Of a stretch of DNA of 64,000 nucleotides, positions 39,283-50,794 are shown piece by piece. The notes under the pieces were generated by a model, which saw only the letters and a program-made list of their open reading frames with translations, searched no databases and was not told the DNA's origin. The position numbers and the translations under genes were made by a program. Location: contig OZ242331.1 of assembly GCA_965208275.1 (NCBI GenBank), positions 3,472,001 to 3,536,000 of the forward strand, read 5' to 3'. This DNA is from Bin5 sp022827195. GTDB taxonomy: Bacteria > Chloroflexota > Anaerolineae > Caldilineales > Caldilineaceae. Position 1 is the first letter of the stretch; every line of letters starts with the position of its first letter.

Positions 39283-39346
39283 CGTCAGTCCCAAATGTCA
39301 GTGTTCGTCAACGAGCGGCTGGTGGCCTGTCAGCCCGAGAGGCCAG

Positions 39347-43477
<4,131 letters not shown>

Positions 43478-43800
43478 TTGAGGGCCGGAATATCACACGT
43501 GGGAAGGCGAGACCGAAGGCCGCGCCGACAATCGTGTTTACGCTCAATCATACATCAGAACTGCCGTGCCAAACAAAGCCTTTCCCGCGTAGTATACATA
43601 GAGCCGGACCGAATTTATCTTCGATTGGACGCATATATTCCTCTAACTTTTCGCTGACCCCAGTCTAACGTACAAGCGCTAGAATTGTCAGTGCATGTGG
43701 CGAGAGGGCAGCCACACAGACTACTGCACAGGATGGTTAAGAATTCGCTGCGCTCCTCTCACGAGAAGGCGGCGCATAGCAAAAGTTGAGGAGGAACAAA
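43478..43800. other. Intergenic region between divergent dnaE and hsp20 genes
   Basis: A 323-nt gap. On the minus strand, a possible dnaE promoter is TTGTTT and TATGAT 18 nt apart (around 43546-43575). On the plus strand a ribosome site (TTGAGGAGGAAC) precedes hsp20. I see no CIRCE (TTAGCACTC-N9-GAGTGCTAA) or other heat-shock operator. Confidence 0.4.
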
Positions 43801-44274
43801 ATGAGCAGACTGGTGCGATGGGACCCATTCCGTGAGATGGTTTCGGTCCGCAATCAGATGGACCAGCTTGTCGGGGATTTCCTGCGCGAGCCGAACGGCT
43901 GGCCCGGCAACGGAGAAGGGGGATTCAGGCGGCTGGCGCTGGATGTGTACGAGGACGACAACGGTTACAGTGTGACGGCCTCGATGCCCGGAATCGAGCC
44001 GGACGAGCTCGACATCAGCTTCTCGGAAAACACGCTGACGATTCAGGGCGAGACGCAGGCGCAGGAAGTGGACGAGAGCGCAAAGTGGCATGTGCGCGAG
44101 CGCCACTTCGGCAGGTACATGCGCAGCATCACGCTGCCGGCGGCGGTCAACGCCGACAGCATCGGCGCCGCCTACGAGGACGGTGTCCTCACCCTGACGC
44201 TGCCGAAGGCTGATGAGGTAAAGCCACGACGCATTGCAGTGCAGGTCGCGGGGGAAATGGAGACCGAAGCCTAG
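43801..44274 (+). CDS. Small heat shock protein, Hsp20/alpha-crystallin family
   Basis: A 157-residue ATP-independent chaperone that holds unfolded proteins in soluble oligomers. It begins MSRLVRWDPFREMVSVRNQM, the usual start of class-A bacterial Hsp20. The alpha-crystallin domain spans about residues 45-140: LALDVYEDDNGYSVTASMPGIEPDELDISFSENTLTIQGE, ERHFGRYMRSITLPAAVNADSIGAAYEDGVLTLTLPKAD. A strong GGAGGAAC ribosome site fixes the start, and a perfect 12-bp-stem terminator follows. It is therefore a single-gene transcript. Confidence 0.95.
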   Translation: MSRLVRWDPFREMVSVRNQMDQLVGDFLREPNGWPGNGEGGFRRLALDVYEDDNGYSVTASMPGIEPDELDISFSENTLTIQGETQAQEVDESAKWHVRERHFGRYMRSITLPAAVNADSIGAAYEDGVLTLTLPKADEVKPRRIAVQVAGEMETEA

Positions 44275-44314
44275 ATCTTCTCCGGTCTGCAGCGGCTACA
44301 CAATCCTCTGCACA

Positions 44315-44349
44315 GACTCCGGCCCAGGAAGTTGGGCCGGAGTCTTTTT
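44315..44349 (+). terminator. Strong Rho-independent terminator after hsp20
   Basis: GACTCCGGCCCA (44315-44326) and TGGGCCGGAGTC (44333-44344) pair perfectly over 12 bp with loop GGAAGT, followed by TTTTT (44345-44349). It is 40 nt past the hsp20 stop. Confidence 0.9.
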
Positions 44350-44439
44350 GCGCTGTTGAAATGCATTCGCGAATGGAGGGGAGAGCCCCGGCAAGTGAGA
44401 CGCACTATACCGAGGCTCCCAGCGGAGGGAGGAAGGAGA

Positions 44440-44550
44440 ATGGTCATGGCAAAAGCGCTTGCAGCGTCGACCCCACTCGACGCCCGCTTTCTGCCACTTG
44501 AAGCCACTATAGTCGAATTCCCGGCGCGATTCACTATGCAAAGTGCATAA
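44440..44550 (+). CDS. Possible 36-residue small ORF
   Basis: An unusually good ribosome site (GGAGGGAGGAAGGAG) precedes ATG at 44440, opening a frame that reads MVMAKALAASTPLDARFLPL, then EATIVEFPARFTMQSA and a stop. I recognise no family, and no promoter is evident, though the purine-rich site is better than those of most neighbours. It lies between the hsp20 terminator and selD, and the rest of that 449-nt gap holds nothing I can identify. Confidence 0.3.
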   Translation: MVMAKALAASTPLDARFLPLEATIVEFPARFTMQSA

Positions 44551-44723
44551 TGATTCGGCCCTTTCGCTGGATGATTTGCCTGCCATTTGCGACCATCCGG
44601 GATTCCGTCGGCCGCACATCGTGAAAATTGCACAGGTGCGGGACCTTGCCGGGTATCCACTGCTCTGTGCCGGGCTGTGATAAAATTACTGCGGAGATGC
44701 GATTCAACAGAGGAGAAGGTGAG

Positions 44724-45839
44724 ATGACAGTAGCGACCGTGCCTTTGACCGCGCGCGTTGCCTGCGCCGGTTGAGCCTCCAAGCTCCCACCGGGGGCGTT
44801 GTCGCAGGTCGTGCGACAGCTGGCAGAGGACTTTCCACAGGACGAATACCCCGATCTGATTATCGGCCTGGGCAGACCGGACGACGCGGCTGTCTACCGT
44901 CTGGATGATGAGCGGGTCCTGATCCAGACAACCGACTTTTTCACGCCGATTGTTGACGATCCCTGGTTGTACGGGGCGATTGCCGCGGCCAACTCGATGA
45001 GCGACGTCTATGCGATGGGAGGAGAGGTGCGCGTCTGTCTTAACATCGCGGGATTTCCCGAAGACCTGCCGGCCGAGGTCATCGTCGAGATCCTGGCCGG
45101 CGGCGCGGCCAAGGTGCGGGAGGCGGACGCAGCCATTGCGGGCGGCCATACGGTGACGAATCCTGAGCCTTTTTATGGCCTGAGCGTCACGGGAATGGCC
45201 GCGCCCGATTCGCTGATCCGCAAGGGACGGGCGGCCGCGGGCGATTGTCTGGTGCTGACGAAGGCGCTCGGCACCGGTATCATCACGACGGCAGCCAAGT
45301 TGACCGGGTCATCCGAAGACCCGCAGGCGCGGCAGGCCCAGGGAAAGCCGGACCTCGACCCTGCGCATCTGGATGGCGCGATCGCGTCGATGACGCGACT
45401 GAACCGGGCTGCGGCCAAGGCGGCACGGGCCGCAGACGTGCGGAGCGGGACAGACATTACGGGCTACGGATTGCTGGGGCATGCTGTCGAAATGGCTGCG
45501 GCGTCCTCGGCAGATGCGCGGGTGCGGCTGCAGATCGAGGCGGCGCGCGTCCCTGCCTTGCCCGGAGCGTTCGACTACATAGGGGCCGGTTACCTCACGC
45601 GGGGCAGCATCCGCAATCCGGAGCATTTTGGCTCAAATGTCGCGGTGAAGGACGACGTTTCCGCGGCGCTGAGGACGCTGTTGTGGGAGGCCGAGACGAG
45701 CGGGGGTCTGTTGCTGGCAGTGCCGGCGTCAGCAATCGATTCGTTTCGCGCAGTCTGTGAGGGGGAAGAGCAGCCCTTCTGGGAAATCGGCCAGGTTGTA
45801 CCTGCACAGGAGGACGAGCCGGTCATCGAAATCCTTTGA
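44724..45839 (+). CDS. selD: Selenide, water dikinase, a UGA-containing selenoprotein
   Basis: Makes selenophosphate, the Se donor for selenocysteine synthesis, from selenide and ATP. The frame runs from ATG 44724 (ribosome site AGGAGAAGGTGAG) through an in-frame UGA at 44772-44774 to 45839, 371 residues. The start reads MTVATVPLTARVACAG-U-AS, then KLPPG; the UGA codes residue 17 and the conserved Lys is residue 20, exactly as Cys17 and Lys20 in E. coli SelD. Beyond it are the metal/ATP motifs GLGRPDDAAVY, QTTDFFTPIVDDPWLYGAIAAANSMSDVYAMGGE, AGGHTVTNPEPFYGLSVTG and TGYGLLGHAVEMA. A gene finder would wrongly begin at TTG 44799 after the UGA. It supplies selenium for genes such as the one at 5729. 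Confidence 0.92.
44772..44797 (+). promoter_or_regulatory. UGA-Sec codon of selD with candidate SECIS hairpin
   Basis: The UGA (44772-44774) is followed by GCTCCC (44783-44788) pairing with GGGGGC (44792-44797), six base pairs with one G-U. The loop is only ACC, or five bases if the last pair opens. The location just 3' of UGA fits a bacterial SECIS, but the loop is tight, so this is tentative. Confidence 0.35.
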
Positions 45840-45862
45840 ACGCCCGTGTTTTGGCGCGGATT

Positions 45863-47044
45863 CTAAGAAATCACGCTTGCGTCTTCGTCGTCGGTACGCT
45901 GAACCTGCCGGTCCTCCGATCCTTCTTCTCCTTCAGCCTGCGTTGTATTCAGCGGGCGCGCCCACTGCTCGCTGCTCCAGTCACTTCTTTCATCGCCGCT
46001 GTAGCTTTCCGGTTCCTGCCCTGCCAGCGTGGAATAGTCTGCGAAGTTATAGTATTCGTCATCTCTTTGGGGCGGGGGCCTACGCGGCTGCGGCGGTGGT
46101 TGGGCATCGAACTCGTAGCCTCTGTCTGCAGTCCGGAAGGTTAAATCGTCCGCTGCGGGCGCCGCAGGCGGTGCGGGAACGCTTTCAGCCATGTCAGGGT
46201 CGGGCGCAGGCGGTCGGGCGATCGCGCTGGCAGGTGTCGGAATCACGGAGACCGGCGTCTGTGAACGCACTGGCATGGGCGCCAGTGTCCGATCGGCCTC
46301 CCAGGCGCGGAAGCGGACGGTAGCCAGGCCCAACAGGGCCAGCCCCAGCAAAGCATAGATTCCCAGCGCGAATACAGTCAACAGGAGGTCGGTCCAGGCC
46401 GCGAGGGAGCCGCTTTGGAGTAGCTCCAACAGTCCGGCCCAGGGAATGTTGGCCACGAGGCGATCCCACAGGAGAAAGCCCAGAGCTGCATAGGCGGCGA
46501 CTGCGATCACCGTCATGATCCAGTTGCTCAGCACGGCGACGACATATTCACCGGCGCTACCTTCGACCTGTATCTGCTGGTCGTCCAGTGAGACGTTGGT
46601 CAGCACGAGGCGGCGCAGACGGTTGCGGCCCCAATAGTAGTAGAGGCCCAGCGTGAGTGGCGTGAAGAGGACGAGAAGCAGCCATTCCCAGAAGATGTCA
46701 ACTGCCTGGCCGTGATAGTCCATGCGTTGGCCATTGGGCAGGAGTGTGTGATCGTATTGCCAGCGCAGCATTCTGGTCGAGGAGAAGCCGAGAATGATGT
46801 ACAGACCGAGCGTTATGAGGGTGAAGAATCCAATGATGACGAACTGCACGAAGACCTCGGCGCCGGAGCCGTCGAACTCCAGTTGTTTGTCCTCGAAGTA
46901 GGTGCTCTCGGTGATGAGCCGTTGCCAGCGCGCGTAGCCCCAGGGGACGTAGATGCCGGCCGTGATGGTCGTGAGGAACGAGATCAGGATCAGGTTTCCG
47001 TAGATATTCGGCCAGCGACCACGAAACTCCAGATTGGTTGGCAT
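45863..47044 (-). CDS. DUF898 (YjgN-like) family membrane protein with acidic C-terminal tail
   Basis: A 393-residue membrane protein. The N-terminus MPTNLEFRGRWPNIYGNLIL and then ITAGIYVPWGYARWQRLITESTYFEDKQLEFDGSGAE are characteristic of YjgN/DUF898 proteins. The same unit recurs twice more (ITLGLYIILGFSSTRMLRWQYDHTLL; LTLGLYYYWGRNRLRRLVLTNVSLDDQQIQVEG), giving three repeated helix-hairpin modules and six to eight membrane helices. From about residue 270 the tail is soluble, Pro-rich then acidic (RDDEYYNFADYSTLAGQEPESYSGDERSDW). Function is unknown. I chose the ATG at 47044 because conservation starts there. It converges on selD with a gap of only 23 nt. Confidence 0.82.
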   Translation of the reverse strand: MPTNLEFRGRWPNIYGNLILISFLTTITAGIYVPWGYARWQRLITESTYFEDKQLEFDGSGAEVFVQFVIIGFFTLITLGLYIILGFSSTRMLRWQYDHTLLPNGQRMDYHGQAVDIFWEWLLLVLFTPLTLGLYYYWGRNRLRRLVLTNVSLDDQQIQVEGSAGEYVVAVLSNWIMTVIAVAAYAALGFLLWDRLVANIPWAGLLELLQSGSLAAWTDLLLTVFALGIYALLGLALLGLATVRFRAWEADRTLAPMPVRSQTPVSVIPTPASAIARPPAPDPDMAESVPAPPAAPAADDLTFRTADRGYEFDAQPPPQPRRPPPQRDDEYYNFADYSTLAGQEPESYSGDERSDWSSEQWARPLNTTQAEGEEGSEDRQVQRTDDEDASVIS

Positions 47045-47189
47045 GGCGGAATCCTTCCGTTTGGGGCGACAACTATCGTTCTTTATGGGAAGCGTCTTGG
47101 CTATGATCTGAGTATAGCCCAGGCGCGCGCACATGACAAAGCGGCCTGAGAATTCCAGCTGATATGCGGCGGAGATCACACTCGGGGTA

Positions 47190-48395
47190 TCAGATCACGC
47201 CGCTCTCGCGCAGTGAATCTATCTTCTCTGGCGTCAGCCCAAGTTTTTCCCGCAGGACCTCATCGGTATGTTCCCCCAGTAGGGGCGGCGGCCGGTGGAT
47301 CCGGGGCGGCGACCTGTCCAGCTTTGGCACTGGTGCGATCTGGGGGATGTTGTCGCCGTAGCCGTCTGTGACGTGTTGCACCACTTGGCGGTGTTGGGCT
47401 TGCGGCGAATCGAGCGCGGTGGGAATGTCGTTGACCGGGCCGCAGGGTACGCCGGCGGCGCGCAGCCGTTCGATCCACTCGCTCGTTGTGCGTGTGCGGA
47501 AGTGGGAGGAGAGGGCGGTAATGAGCGCATCGCGATGTTGTACGCGGGAGGGATTGGTGGCGAATCTTGGGTCGTCGGACCAGGAAAGTTCGCCGATCGC
47601 TTGCGCCAGGGCGGCAAACTGGTTGTCGTTGCCGACGGCCAGCATCAGGTGGCCGTCGGCGGTGGCAAATGTCTGATAGGGCACGACCGTACCGTGCGCG
47701 TTGCCGTAGCGAAGGGGCGGTTCGCCGGACAGCAGGTAGCTGCTGGCGACGTTGGCGAGCCAACTCAACTGTGTGTCGTAGAGCGCAATGTCGATCTGCT
47801 GGCCCTCGCCGGTGCGCGCGCGATGCTGGAGTGCGCTGAGAATGGCCACGGCCGCGTGCAGGCCGGCGGTGATGTCGGCGATGGCGACGCCCACTTTGTA
47901 GGGTTCGCCGTCGGTGCCCGACGCCGTGGGGCCTGTGACGCTCATGATCCCGCCCTGCGCCTGGATCACGGTATCGTAGCCGGGGAGAGCGTGGTCGGGG
48001 CCGCTCTGCCCGTAGCCGGTAATGGCGCAGTAGATGAGACCGGGATTGTCGGCCCGCAGGCTTTCGCAGCCCAGGCCGAGCCGCTCCATGCCCCCGGCCT
48101 TGAAGTTTTCGACGACCACGTCGGCCTGCGCGGCCAGTTGTCGGAAAATGGTCCGGCCGGCTTGTGTCTTCAGGTTGAGGGTGAGGCTGCGCTTGTTGCG
48201 GTTGGCGCAAAGAAAGTAGGCGCTCTGGCCGCCAGCGGTGAAGGGTGGGCCCCAATGGCGGGAGTCGTCGCCGCGGCCGGGTTGCTCGACCTTGATGATC
48301 TCTGCGCCGAAATCGCCGAGTGTCATCGTGGCGTACGGGCCGGCGAGGACGCGTGAAATGTCGAGAACCGTGATGTGTGAGAGGGCTTGGGGCAT
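47190..48395 (-). CDS. CaiB/BaiF family (class III) CoA-transferase
   Basis: A 401-residue enzyme that would move CoA between two acids in the cytoplasm. The opening LSHITVLDISRVLAGPYATMTLGDFGAEIIKVEQPGRGDDSRHWGPP is the family hallmark. The catalytic Asp is in LPGYDTVIQAQGGIMSVTG (near residue 167), and RTGEGQQIDIALYDT and AAGVPCGPVNDI complete the two interlocked domains. Acid and CoA donor cannot be told from sequence. It starts at an ATG; the next gene on this strand (DUF898) begins about 145 nt downstream. Confidence 0.93.
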   Translation of the reverse strand: MPQALSHITVLDISRVLAGPYATMTLGDFGAEIIKVEQPGRGDDSRHWGPPFTAGGQSAYFLCANRNKRSLTLNLKTQAGRTIFRQLAAQADVVVENFKAGGMERLGLGCESLRADNPGLIYCAITGYGQSGPDHALPGYDTVIQAQGGIMSVTGPTASGTDGEPYKVGVAIADITAGLHAAVAILSALQHRARTGEGQQIDIALYDTQLSWLANVASSYLLSGEPPLRYGNAHGTVVPYQTFATADGHLMLAVGNDNQFAALAQAIGELSWSDDPRFATNPSRVQHRDALITALSSHFRTRTTSEWIERLRAAGVPCGPVNDIPTALDSPQAQHRQVVQHVTDGYGDNIPQIAPVPKLDRSPPRIHRPPPLLGEHTDEVLREKLGLTPEKIDSLRESGVI

Positions 48396-48446
48396 GGGAC
48401 AAGCGATGCGCGGCCGGGTTCAGGAGTGCGGCGATAGAGCGGGCGC

Positions 48447-49010
48447 TCAGAACGTAAAGAGTTCGTCGATGGGGAGCGTGAAACCGGTCAGGGGACCGGA
48501 GCCGTTGAGCGTATCGCCGCGGCGCAGGGCGGTGCGCTGTGCGGGCGAACGGTAGACGAAGACGGTCTCGTCTGATGGATCGACGATCCAGAGCTCCCCG
48601 ACGCCGACCGAAAAGTAATCGGCGATCTTCTCGTTTATCTCCGGCCAGCGGTCGGTCGGCGAGAGGATTTCCACGACCAGGTCGGGCGCGACTTCGATGA
48701 AGCCAAGGGGAGGACCGTCGGGAAGTTTCGCACTCGCCCAGAAGGCGAAGTCTGCGGCGCGGACCCGGTCCGGATCGTGCCGGATGTATATCCCAATCTC
48801 TCCCGTCATGCACAGTCCTATTCCTGCATCATCGACGAATCCGCCAAGTCGGACGGCGAGCCTGGATTCAAGGTAGCCATGTTTCCCACCGGTTGGGCTC
48901 ATGCTTACGATAACTCCGTCAATGAGTTCGCAGGGGCCGATGTCACCCATTGCCAGAAGCTGTTCGCCGGTGATGAGTCTGGTTGGTGTTTGGACGGGTT
49001 GAGTAGTCAT
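48447..49010 (-). CDS. Uma2 family endonuclease (DUF820), copy 1
   Basis: A 187-residue protein of the Uma2 (DUF820) family, PD-(D/E)XK-fold putative nucleases very abundant in Cyanobacteria and Chloroflexi and often in multiple copies. Typical segments are GPCELIDGVIVSMSPTGGKHG (DG..MSP..H), VRAADFAFW, VAPDLVVEILSPTDRWPEINEKIADYFSVGVGELWIVDP and VFVYRSP. The acidic residues of the nuclease core are present. I chose the ATG at 49010 (MTTQPVQTPTRLITGEQL). The same start and the same length occur in the adjacent copy, from which it differs mainly in the middle third. Biological role is not known. Confidence 0.88.
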   Translation of the reverse strand: MTTQPVQTPTRLITGEQLLAMGDIGPCELIDGVIVSMSPTGGKHGYLESRLAVRLGGFVDDAGIGLCMTGEIGIYIRHDPDRVRAADFAFWASAKLPDGPPLGFIEVAPDLVVEILSPTDRWPEINEKIADYFSVGVGELWIVDPSDETVFVYRSPAQRTALRRGDTLNGSGPLTGFTLPIDELFTF

Positions 49011-49075
49011 CGGTCTGGGCCAAACAGTTTGTCTGGAGCGGGCATTGCGTTCAGGCCGCAATACCCACCACTGGA

Positions 49076-49639
49076 TCAGAAAGTGAATAGCTCGTCGATG
49101 GGGAGCGTGAAACCGTTCAGTGGGCCGGAGCCGCTGAGCGTATCGCCGCGGCGCAGGGCGGTGCGCTGTGAGGGCGAAAGGTAGACGAAGACGGTCTCGT
49201 CTGATGGATCGACGATCCAGAGCTCCGCGACGCCGACCGAAAAGTAATCGGCGATCTTCTCGTTTATCTCCGGCCAGCGGTCGGTCGGCGAGAGGATTTC
49301 CACGATCAGGTCGGGCGCGACTTCACTGAAACCGGTGGAAGGGCCATCAGGCCGTCTTCTTTTCGACCAGAAGGCTATATCAGCAGCGCGTATCCGGTCG
49401 GGGTCGCGCCGGATATAGATGCCGACTTCTCCTCCCACCACCCAACCGGCCTCGGTGTTCTGGCTACATTGGTACAAGAGAGAAATGAGTTTGGAGGCAA
49501 GGAATCCGTGTCTTTCGCCTGTTGGGCTCATGCTTACGATCACTCCATCAATGAGTTCGCAGGGGCCGATGCCACCCATTGCCAGGAGCTGTTCGCCGGT
49601 GACGAGTCTGGTTGGTGTCTGGACGGGCTGGGTTGTCAT
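49076..49639 (-). CDS. Uma2 family endonuclease (DUF820), copy 2
   Basis: A 187-residue Uma2 family protein, exactly the length of the neighbouring copy (48447-49010). The first 40 residues (MTTQPVQTPTRLVTGEQLLA, GGIGPCELIDGVIVSMSPTG) and the last 90 (VAPDLIVEILSPTDRWPEIN, SVGVAELWIVDPSDETVFVYLSP) are nearly identical to it, while the middle differs (HGFLASKLISLLYQCSQNTEAGWVVGGEVGIYIRRDPD). It is a recent tandem duplication with a diverged or recombined centre. Core acidic residues are kept. The intervening gap is 65 nt. Confidence 0.88.
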   Translation of the reverse strand: MTTQPVQTPTRLVTGEQLLAMGGIGPCELIDGVIVSMSPTGERHGFLASKLISLLYQCSQNTEAGWVVGGEVGIYIRRDPDRIRAADIAFWSKRRRPDGPSTGFSEVAPDLIVEILSPTDRWPEINEKIADYFSVGVAELWIVDPSDETVFVYLSPSQRTALRRGDTLSGSGPLNGFTLPIDELFTF

Positions 49640-50236
49640 TCGTCCTGTCCGCGGATTCCTTGCGGCGCGTGCATCAGAAATACGCATTGGGCGCGAGGCT
49701 GTTTCAGCTTCGACAGGCAGTATAGCATAGGTAATCCGGATCGACGGAGGCGCCGGTGGCCGGTGGTCAGTAGCCGGTGGTCAGTGGCCGGTGGTCAGTG
49801 GCCGGTGGTCAGTGGCCGGTGGTCAGTAAGAGGATATCAGGAGTCCCTGGCATTCGTCGGAAATTTGGTTCTCGTGAACTATGCAATTGGGACAGTTCAA
49901 TGTGCATGCTGGTGCGGCGGTGTGGCGGAGAGCAGGGGGGTAGGGATAAGGAATAGGGGGAAGAACCTAGGGCAGGCACGTGGCTTGGCCCTAAGGCAAT
50001 GGTGGGAAGGGGCGGGGACGACGGGGGCCGACTGAGTGCCGACTCGACACGAAAAGAATGCATCACATAATTTGGCATTAATGCGCCATCCACTTTAACC
50101 TGATCATGTCTTGGCGCAGCGGCAGGGTCTGCCGGCGCAGGCGGCGGAGGTGAAGACCTCCTCGCGCCCGTCGGAAATTGCAACCGTGCCAGAACGTCGG
50201 ATAAACAACCCGAGCTCACAAAGAAAGGAAACTCCT
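49640..50236. other. Intergenic region upstream of the cyclophilin gene
   Basis: A 597-nt gap between divergent Uma2 and cyclophilin genes. It contains the 14-bp tandem repeats at 49758-49827. The rest (49828-50236) shows no recognisable gene or RNA; its short frames lack homology or ribosome sites. Confidence 0.5.
49758..49827. repeat. Five 14-bp tandem repeats (GGCCGGTGGTCAGT)
   Basis: Five head-to-tail units: four read GGCCGGTGGTCAGT and the second reads AGCCGGTGGTCAGT. Each unit is itself two related heptamers (GGCCGGT and GGTCAGT), like the heptamers at 21808-21890. Contiguous units without unique spacers exclude a CRISPR array. No gene lies inside. Confidence 0.85.
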
Positions 50237-50716
50237 GTGAAGCAGTATTCATCTCCTCCGGCGATGCAGATCGACGAATCCAAGAGTTATGCGGCGACGA
50301 TTCAGACCAATCGGGGCGATATCGTGCTCGACCTGCACGCGGACAAGGCGCCGCGGACGGTCAACAATTTTGTGGCGCTGGCGCGCGATGGTTTTTATGA
50401 CGGCGTTACGTTTCACCGCGTGATCGCCGACTTCATGATCCAGGGAGGCGACCCCACCGGCAGCGGAAGCGGCGGCCCCGGCTACCGATTCGGCGACGAG
50501 TTTCACCCGGAGCTGTTGCATGACGGTCCCGGCGTTCTCAGCATGGCCAATGCCGGCCCCAATACGAACGGCAGCCAGTTTTTCATCACCCATGGCGCGA
50601 CCAATTGGCTGGACAACAAGCACGCCGTCTTCGGCAGGGTGCGGAGCGGACAGGATGTAGTTGACGCAATCCAGCAGGGGGACGTGATGGAGAGTGTCAG
50701 CATCGAGGAAAGTTGA
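50237..50716 (+). CDS. Peptidyl-prolyl cis-trans isomerase, cyclophilin type
   Basis: A 159-residue folding catalyst isomerising Xaa-Pro bonds. The cyclophilin core is complete: ATIQTNRGDIVLDLHADKAPRTVNNFVALARDGFYDGVTFHRVIADFMIQGGDPTGSGSGGPGYRF, LLHDGPGVLSMANAGPNTNGSQFFITHGATNWLDNKHAVFGRV. The active-site Arg is in FHRVI and the Phe/Gln ligands in FMIQGGDP and SQFFIT. No signal peptide, so cytoplasmic. A GTG at 50237 with an AAAGGAAA site is preferred; an internal ATG twelve codons later is a possible start. Confidence 0.93.
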   Translation: MKQYSSPPAMQIDESKSYAATIQTNRGDIVLDLHADKAPRTVNNFVALARDGFYDGVTFHRVIADFMIQGGDPTGSGSGGPGYRFGDEFHPELLHDGPGVLSMANAGPNTNGSQFFITHGATNWLDNKHAVFGRVRSGQDVVDAIQQGDVMESVSIEES

Positions 50717-50794
50717 GGCGGGAGAGCAAGAGACGGGGTGAGAGGGTGGTGGATCGCGGTGCTTGGTCGGCTTGCACCGCGATCCACCATCTTT

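Noticed and set aside
44315..44723. tRNA-Sec gene next to selD
   Set aside because: I looked for an acceptor stem, UCA anticodon arm and T loop here because of selD, but found no cloverleaf.
44271..45149. 292-codon minus-strand open frame overlapping selD
   Set aside because: It is antisense to selD and its small neighbours, has no motif and is rich in unusual residues; selD motifs are unmistakable on the other strand.
49758..49827. CRISPR array
   Set aside because: The 14-bp units touch each other without spacers, and no cas genes are present.
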